From Luteimonas mephitis DSM 12574 (GTDB lineage: Bacteria; Pseudomonadota; Gammaproteobacteria; Xanthomonadales; Xanthomonadaceae), in the NCBI RefSeq assembly GCF_000422305.1, contig NZ_AULN01000019.1, forward strand, positions 62,001 to 126,000: 64,000 nucleotides of DNA, in the 5' to 3' direction. Under the pieces are notes generated by a model that worked only from the letters and a program-made list of their open reading frames with translations, did not search any database and was not told where the DNA came from. Made by a program: the position numbers and the translations under genes. Position 1 is the stretch's first letter; every line of letters starts with the position of its first letter. Below are positions 58,896 through 64,000 of this stretch, in pieces.

Positions 58896-60029
58896 ATGAT
58901 GCCGCTGACCCTTGGCCTGACCGGAATGGATCCGGCCACCGAAACCGCGCTGAAGGCTACCTTCATCCACGCCAACGCCCGCGTCGGCGGCGTGTGGCAA
59001 CTGGTTTCCGAAGCGGAAGCCGAGCACATCATGGTCGACATGGACAGCATGTACGGACCGATGAGCTGGCTGCGGCTGCACGCCGCCGGCAAGCACGTGA
59101 TCGGGCTGACCACGGCGCAGCGCACGCAGACCGATTTCCGGCTTGGACGCCCCTTCGACAGCGATTCGTTCTCGACCCTGCTGCGCGATATCGCGATCCA
59201 GGGCGGCGTGCCCGTCACCGATTCGCCCGTCGAAGCAGCGCCTGCCGAACCGGTGAGCGCCGCGGCACCGCCGCCTGCCGCGCCGGCCACGGCGCCTGTC
59301 GCCACGGCAACGACGGAAAGCGTCGTCGAAACGCCCGACACTAGTGCTGCCGTCGAACCGGCTGCGGTCGCCGAACCGGCCCCGGCAACTGTCGAACCCG
59401 ATCCGGCACCCATCGCGCCCGAGGCCGCCGCAGTGGACGCCGCACCGCAAGCCGCCATCCCGCGCGAGCAACGTCTGGACGACTGGCTCAGCCCCGGCGC
59501 CCTCGACCGCCGCGTGCGCTATCGCTGCAGCGATGGCACCGCCGTGCTGATCGACCCGGCCGCGCGCAGCTACCACGGCCCCTCCGCGCTGAAGCCGCTG
59601 GCCGCGTGTTTCCAGGGCACGGCGCGGCGCGAGGACTTCGAGGACGTGGACGACGCAACCTGGGCCCGCGAAAGCGCGGCGGCCGGCGCCGCGCAGCCGC
59701 TGCAGCGCCTGCAGTGGCTCGGCGCCCTGCTGGCCGGCAAGGGCACGCTGCTGCCCGGACATGATCCCGACGGCCGCTACCGCCTCAACAAGTGGCCGCA
59801 GACCGAGCGCGAGTATCCGAGGCATTTCCGCATCGCCACCGCGATGATGAAGGGCCCGGCGACGCTACCGGAGATCGCCGAGGCCAGCGGCATGCCGGTG
59901 GCTGACGTAGCTGATTTCGTCAATGCCAGCCTCGCCACCGGTTTCGCCGACCTTGTCCCCGACGCCCCTGCCGAACCCGTCGAGCCGGCCAAGCCGACCA
60001 GCCTGTTCGGGCGCCTGCGCGGGAAATAG
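58896..60029 (+). CDS. receiver-like domain protein with Ala/Pro linker and C-terminal helical domain
   Basis: A 377-residue protein not assigned to a named family. Residues 1-110 resemble a degenerate response-regulator receiver (VDMDSMYGPMSWLRLHAAGK; KHVIGLTTAQRTQTDFRLGR), lacking a clear phospho-accepting Asp pattern. A 90-residue Ala/Pro/Glu-rich linker follows. Residues 190-377 have a small domain with LDRRVRYRCSDGTAVLIDPA and a helix-turn-helix-like end (MKGPATLPEIAEASGMPVAD). A regulatory role is possible. Two adjacent ATGs are possible starts. dxs follows after 180 bp. Confidence 0.75.
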   Translation: MMPLTLGLTGMDPATETALKATFIHANARVGGVWQLVSEAEAEHIMVDMDSMYGPMSWLRLHAAGKHVIGLTTAQRTQTDFRLGRPFDSDSFSTLLRDIAIQGGVPVTDSPVEAAPAEPVSAAAPPPAAPATAPVATATTESVVETPDTSAAVEPAAVAEPAPATVEPDPAPIAPEAAAVDAAPQAAIPREQRLDDWLSPGALDRRVRYRCSDGTAVLIDPAARSYHGPSALKPLAACFQGTARREDFEDVDDATWARESAAAGAAQPLQRLQWLGALLAGKGTLLPGHDPDGRYRLNKWPQTEREYPRHFRIATAMMKGPATLPEIAEASGMPVADVADFVNASLATGFADLVPDAPAEPVEPAKPTSLFGRLRGK

Positions 60030-60209
60030 GGTCGCGTTCACGCGGGTCGCCGCGCCGGCGACCGGCATTCAGGTCCCCGCCCTGCCGCACGGGTTTTCCG
60101 CGCACCAGCGACGTATCCGCGATTCCCGATGCGATGCAGGCGCGCACCGCCGCGCGTTTCCCGCGCAAACGGCCCGTTCGCCTTGCCCGCCGCGACGGCG
60201 GGGGCGAAA

Positions 60210-62135
60210 ATGCCCAACATGATCGACTCTTCGCGCTACCCGCGCCTTTCGCGCATCGATACCCCCGCCGACCTGCGCCAGTTCGACGAAGCCGAACTGC
60301 CCGCGATCGCCGACGAACTGCGCGCCTACCTGATCGAATCGGTCGGCAAGTCCGGGGGCCACTTCGGCGCGGGCCTCGGCGTGATCGAACTCACCGTCGC
60401 GCTGCATGCGCTGTACGACACGCCGGACGACCGCATCGTCTGGGACGTCGGCCACCAGAGCTATCCGCACAAGATCCTGACAGGGCGCCGCGACGCGATC
60501 CACACCGTCAAGCAGGCAGGCGGCGTGGCGCCGTTCCCGAAGCGCGAGGAAAGCGAATACGACACTTTCGGCGTCGGCCATTCCTCCACGTCCATCTCGG
60601 CCGCGCTGGGCATGGCGATCGCCAACGCACGCGCCGGCAACAACCGCCGCGTGGTCGCGGTGATCGGCGACGGCGCGATGACCGCAGGCATGGCGTTCGA
60701 GGCGCTCAACCACGCCGGCGGCATGGAACCGGAACCCGACCTGCTGGTGGTGCTCAACGACAACCGCATGTCGATCAGCGAGAACGTCGGCGGCCTGACC
60801 AAGATGCTCGGCCGCGCCACCGGCAGCCACGCCCTCAACGCGCTGCGCGAGGGCGGCAAGAAGCTGCTCGGCGACAAGCGCAAGCCGGCGGCGAAGTTCG
60901 TGCGCCGCTGGGAGGAACACTGGAAGGGCATGTTCGTGCCGTCCACGCTGTTCGAGGAAATGGGTTTCCACTACACCGGCCCCATCGACGGCCACGACGT
61001 CAAGGCGCTGGTCGCCGCGCTGAAGCTGGTGAAGAAGCTCAAGGGCCCGCAGCTGCTGCACGTGATCACCACCAAGGGCAAGGGCTACGAACTGGCCGAG
61101 GGCGACCAGATCGGCTACCACGCGGTGTCGCCGTTCGATCCGGAGCTGGGCGTGGTGAAGAAGCCCGGCGCGGTGAAGAAGGCCACCTATACCGACGTGT
61201 TCGGCGACTGGCTGTGCGACATGGCCGCGGCCGACGACACGCTGATGGGCATCACCCCGGCGATGCGCGAAGGCTCGGGCCTGGTGCGCTTCAGCAAGGA
61301 ATACCCGGAGCGCTACTTCGACGTCGCCATCGCCGAGCAGCACGCGGTGACGCTGGCGGCGGGCATGGCCTGCGAAGGGGCGAAGCCGGTGGTGGCGATC
61401 TACTCCACGTTCCTGCAGCGCGGCTACGACCAGCTGGTGCATGACGTCGCGATCCAGAACCTCGACGTGCTGTTCGCGATCGACCGCGGCGGAGTGGTCG
61501 GCCCGGACGGCGCGACCCACGCCGGCAACCTCGACCTGTCGTACCTGCGCTGCGTGCCGAACATGGTGGTGATGGCGCCGGCCGACGAGAACGAATGCCG
61601 GCAGATGCTCACTACCGGATTCCTTTTCGAAGGCCCGGCCGCGGTGCGCTACCCGCGCGGCAGCGGCCCCGGCGTCGCGGTGCAACCCGAGCTCGATAGG
61701 CTGCCGATCGGCAAGGCGCAGCTGCGTCACCGCGGCTCGCGCGTCGCCTTGCTCGCGTTCGGGGCGATGGTGCCGGCAGCCGAACAGGTCGGCGAAGAGT
61801 TGGACCTCACCGTGGTCAACATGCGGTTCGTCAAGCCGCTCGACCGCGAGCTGGTCCTGGAACTGGCCCGCTCGCACGACGGCTTCGCGACGCTGGAAGA
61901 CAACGTGGTCATGGGCGGCGCCGGGTCGGCGGTTTCCGAACTGCTGAACGCGTCCGGCGTGGTCCTGCCGATCCTGCACTTGGGGCTCCCTGACACGTTC
62001 CAGCACCACGCCAGCCGCGAAGACCTGCTGGCAGAAGCGGGCCTGGACGTCGCCGGCATCCGCGCCGCGCTGCTCGCACGCTGGCCCGGCCTCGCCAGGC
62101 CGCCCCGGCAAACCGCGCACACCGCGGCCAGCTGA
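60210..62135 (+). CDS. dxs: 1-deoxy-D-xylulose-5-phosphate synthase
   Basis: First step of the MEP pathway: thiamine-diphosphate-dependent condensation of pyruvate and glyceraldehyde 3-phosphate. The 641-residue protein shows [18 protein letters not shown], the substrate loop [15 protein letters not shown], the ThDP motif [18 protein letters not shown] to [12 protein letters not shown], the catalytic Glu in [17 protein letters not shown], and [15 protein letters not shown]. Start [13 protein letters not shown] at 60210 or the ATG three codons later is likely. It supplies precursors for IspD and IspF at the left end of the window. Confidence 0.98.
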   Translation: MPNMIDSSRYPRLSRIDTPADLRQFDEAELPAIADELRAYLIESVGKSGGHFGAGLGVIELTVALHALYDTPDDRIVWDVGHQSYPHKILTGRRDAIHTVKQAGGVAPFPKREESEYDTFGVGHSSTSISAALGMAIANARAGNNRRVVAVIGDGAMTAGMAFEALNHAGGMEPEPDLLVVLNDNRMSISENVGGLTKMLGRATGSHALNALREGGKKLLGDKRKPAAKFVRRWEEHWKGMFVPSTLFEEMGFHYTGPIDGHDVKALVAALKLVKKLKGPQLLHVITTKGKGYELAEGDQIGYHAVSPFDPELGVVKKPGAVKKATYTDVFGDWLCDMAAADDTLMGITPAMREGSGLVRFSKEYPERYFDVAIAEQHAVTLAAGMACEGAKPVVAIYSTFLQRGYDQLVHDVAIQNLDVLFAIDRGGVVGPDGATHAGNLDLSYLRCVPNMVVMAPADENECRQMLTTGFLFEGPAAVRYPRGSGPGVAVQPELDRLPIGKAQLRHRGSRVALLAFGAMVPAAEQVGEELDLTVVNMRFVKPLDRELVLELARSHDGFATLEDNVVMGGAGSAVSELLNASGVVLPILHLGLPDTFQHHASREDLLAEAGLDVAGIRAALLARWPGLARPPRQTAHTAAS

Positions 62136-62400
62136 CGCGGGCGGAACCCGCAGCGTCGTCGCTGTTCGACTCGCTCGACAGCTGCGACGCGGCGCGCGCC
62201 AGGGGCCTTGTTCGGCGAACGCTCGCCGATCGGGTCGCACCACGCATCCGACGCCAACGTGACCTGGATCGCCCGGTCCGATGGCATCGCGACGTTCGGC
62301 TTCCACTGATCGGTCATCCGGTCCGCTATCCCCTGTCAGGCTGTCGCGGCGTTCACGCCGTCCCGCCTAGTGTCGAACGCCCCGCCTCCATCCGCCCGCC

Positions 62401-63138
62401 ATGCCCGAAGGTCCGTCCCTCGTCCTCCTGCGCGAAGCATTGCAACCGTTCGCCGGCAAGCGCGTGCTGCGGGTCGCCGGCAACTCCCGGCAACCGATCT
62501 CGGACATCGGCGGCAAGACCCTGCGACGCGTGCGCAACTGGGGCAAACAGCTGCTGCTGGAATTCGATCCGTTCACCATTCGCATCCACTTCCTGCTCTA
62601 TGGCAGGTGGCTGATCGACGAACGCAAGGACGCGACGCCGAGGCTCTCGCTCGGCTTCACCCGCGATCGCGAAATCAACTTCTACGCCTGCTCGGTCCGT
62701 TTCCTCTCCGAGCCGCTGGACGAGCTCTACGACTGGTCGGGTGACGTCATGGCCGACGAGTGGGATCCGGCGCAGGCGCGGCGAAAGCTGCGCGCAAGGC
62801 CCGACCGCCTGGTCGCCGACGTACTGCTCGACCAGGACGTGTTCGCCGGCGTCGGCAACATCATCAAGAACGAGGTACTGCACCGTATCCGCTTGCACCC
62901 CGGCAGCCGGGTCGGTGCCCTGCCGGCGCGCAAGCTGGGCGACCTGGTGCGCGAGGCGCGCGACTACAGCTTCGACTTCTACCGCTGGCGCAAGGCGTTC
63001 GAGCTGAAGAAGCACTACCAGGTGCACACGAAGCAGACGTGTCCGCGCGATCGCCACCGCATCCGCTACGTGAAGTCCTTCGGCGCCGCCCACCGGCGTG
63101 CGTTCTTCTGCGAGGCGTGCCAGAAGCTCTACGAATAG
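62401..63138 (+). CDS. Fpg/Nei family DNA glycosylase with modified zinc finger
   Basis: A 245-residue bifunctional DNA glycosylase/AP-lyase family protein. It begins MPEGPSLVLLREAL: Pro2 is the nucleophile and Glu3 a catalytic residue. Lys in RNWGKQLLLEF and the H2TH segment GVGNIIKNEVLHRIRLHPGS are present. The C-terminal zinc finger normally has four Cys, but here it reads C214-PR-D217 and C237-EA-C240, so the second Cys is Asp, suggesting altered zinc binding. Whether it removes 8-oxoguanine or oxidised pyrimidines is open; the sequence is closer to Nei-like members. Confidence 0.85.
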   Translation: MPEGPSLVLLREALQPFAGKRVLRVAGNSRQPISDIGGKTLRRVRNWGKQLLLEFDPFTIRIHFLLYGRWLIDERKDATPRLSLGFTRDREINFYACSVRFLSEPLDELYDWSGDVMADEWDPAQARRKLRARPDRLVADVLLDQDVFAGVGNIIKNEVLHRIRLHPGSRVGALPARKLGDLVREARDYSFDFYRWRKAFELKKHYQVHTKQTCPRDRHRIRYVKSFGAAHRRAFFCEACQKLYE

Positions 63139-63281
63139 CGTGACGCGCCGGCCTGCGCATCGGGCGAGGCATTGCCAGGCGCCGCAGCCGTCTTTCTCAG
63201 TCCAGCAGCGACTGCTAGCGCGACGACCTCGGCGCAGCAGCGGCCTCTGCTCGGCCGCGTTGGGTCGTCGCCCGCATGCGC

Positions 63282-64000
63282 TCAAGGCACCTCGATCACG
63301 TAACCCCTGGCCCGCAGCCGCTCGACGTAGCCATCGGGCTGCAGCAGCTGGCTGACCGGAAGCGTGGCGAAGGTCGTGCGGTTTCGCGCCAACGCATCTT
63401 CGGCCACCTGCATCCATGTGTCGCCGACCCGTTGCACCACGTCGCCGAATCCCAGCCGCTGCGCCAGCCCGGTTTCGGTGATCGCGTTGACGCAATCGAT
63501 GTACTGGTTGCGGAACGGCAGCGCGTGCAACGCGTCGATATCGCCGACCGCCCAGGCATTGGCACGCATTCGCATCGTGCCGAGGTCCGCTTCTATCCGC
63601 GACAGCGTACCGGCGAAGCAGTCCGCATCCTGCAGCGACATGGCATTCAATTCCTTGAGCGCCGCCTTGGGATTCTTCACCACCAGCTTCACCTGCGCCG
63701 GCAGCAGCGGCACGCGCGCGCGCTTGGCGGCCTTCTCCACCACCTGGCCGACACGGTCATCCTGTTCCAGTCCCGATTGGTGCATCGCCGCTTCGTAGAG
63801 TTCCTGCGCGGCGAGGATCGGCCGGCGCTTTTCCACGGCCCGATCGCGACCCAGGTAGCGTGCCTTGAGCGGCTGCCAGCGCGCATACAGGCCCGGCGAC
63901 ACCACGTCCTGGAGCCGCTTGCCCTCCGGATTGTTGCGCGCGCGCAGCAACGATGGCACCAGCAACAGCGAGCGGAAGAAGCCGGCATCGGAACTTACCG
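63282..64000 (-). CDS. TraB/GumN family protein, 5' end outside window
   Basis: About 239 residues are readable. From the window edge the frame gives VSSDAGFFRSLLLVPSLLRA, then NNPEGKRLQDVVSPGLYARW and RYLGRDRAVEKRRPILAAQE, typical of the middle of TraB/GumN proteins. The start codon and N-terminal part, including the conserved GxxH motif, lie beyond 64000. The family is thought to be membrane-associated and possibly metallopeptidase-like, but its function is not established. It is convergent with the Fpg/Nei gene. Confidence 0.85.
   Translation of the reverse strand, partial: VSSDAGFFRSLLLVPSLLRARNNPEGKRLQDVVSPGLYARWQPLKARYLGRDRAVEKRRPILAAQELYEAAMHQSGLEQDDRVGQVVEKAAKRARVPLLPAQVKLVVKNPKAALKELNAMSLQDADCFAGTLSRIEADLGTMRMRANAWAVGDIDALHALPFRNQYIDCVNAITETGLAQRLGFGDVVQRVGDTWMQVAEDALARNRTTFATLPVSQLLQPDGYVERLRARGYVIEVP

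Noticed and set aside
62136-62400. Short minus-strand frame between dxs and the glycosylase gene.
   Set aside because: It has no recognised motif and overlaps the dxs end; it looks like spurious coding.

Overview
This is a GC-rich, gene-dense chromosomal window. Conserved gene order (pyrG-kdsA-eno-ftsB-ispD-ispF-truD), GTAG-ended palindromic repeats and the many TolB-like/TPR, M16 and NlpC/P60 genes point to the gammaproteobacterial family Xanthomonadaceae/Lysobacteraceae (Lysobacter-, Luteimonas- or Stenotrophomonas-like). This placement is inferred from gene content; no rRNA or tRNA gene was seen.

Layout. 1-7143 (minus strand): housekeeping block for tRNA modification, MEP isoprenoid synthesis, cell division, glycolysis, KDO synthesis and CTP synthesis, with an orphan MazF/PemK-like gene coupled to ispD. 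7262-10249: two small Ala-rich exported proteins and parE. 10422-14463: hutG, a gor-dadA-like pair and slyD. 14538-15910: two NlpC/P60 cell-wall peptidases, the second behind a perfect CRP/Clp-type site. 15986-22204: a small secreted protein, a thioesterase, a membrane protein, a two-gene M16 peptidase operon (one active, one inactive), and a subclass B3 metallo-beta-lactamase with Gln at the first zinc ligand overlapping a Nudix hydrolase. 22297-24973: three-gene cassette of a putative immunity lipoprotein, a DUF2235/Tle1-like lipase and a coiled-coil membrane protein. 25367-31475: alkaline phosphatase, bdhA, hemJ-like, ygiD-like, a methyltransferase and phaZ. 31690-43300 and on to 45328: hydrolases, a PadR/HAAS regulatory pair, a periplasmic cyclophilin, envelope lipoproteins, VOC and DUF72 proteins and an EamA transporter. 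45451-53222: ECF sigma factor with a membrane partner, DUF4019, TolB-like/TPR, S4, LemA-DUF2207 and a ClpP-like lipoprotein. 53369-64000: DUF4336, GST, DUF1615-GNAT, beta-helix protein, truncated DUF1428, a receiver-like protein, dxs, an Fpg/Nei glycosylase and a partial TraB/GumN gene.

Connections. Dxs (right end) and IspD/IspF (left end) are steps of the same MEP pathway. PhaZ and BdhA are successive steps of polyhydroxybutyrate mobilisation. Envelope upkeep dominates the rest: KdsA (LPS), FtsB (divisome), NlpC/P60 enzymes, a periplasmic PPIase and many lipoproteins. The best candidate for a less well described system is the lipase/lipoprotein/coiled-coil cassette at 22.3-25.0 kb. Other points worth attention are the orphan MazF, the B3-Q lactamase, the CRP/Clp site, the PadR operator and two gene remnants.
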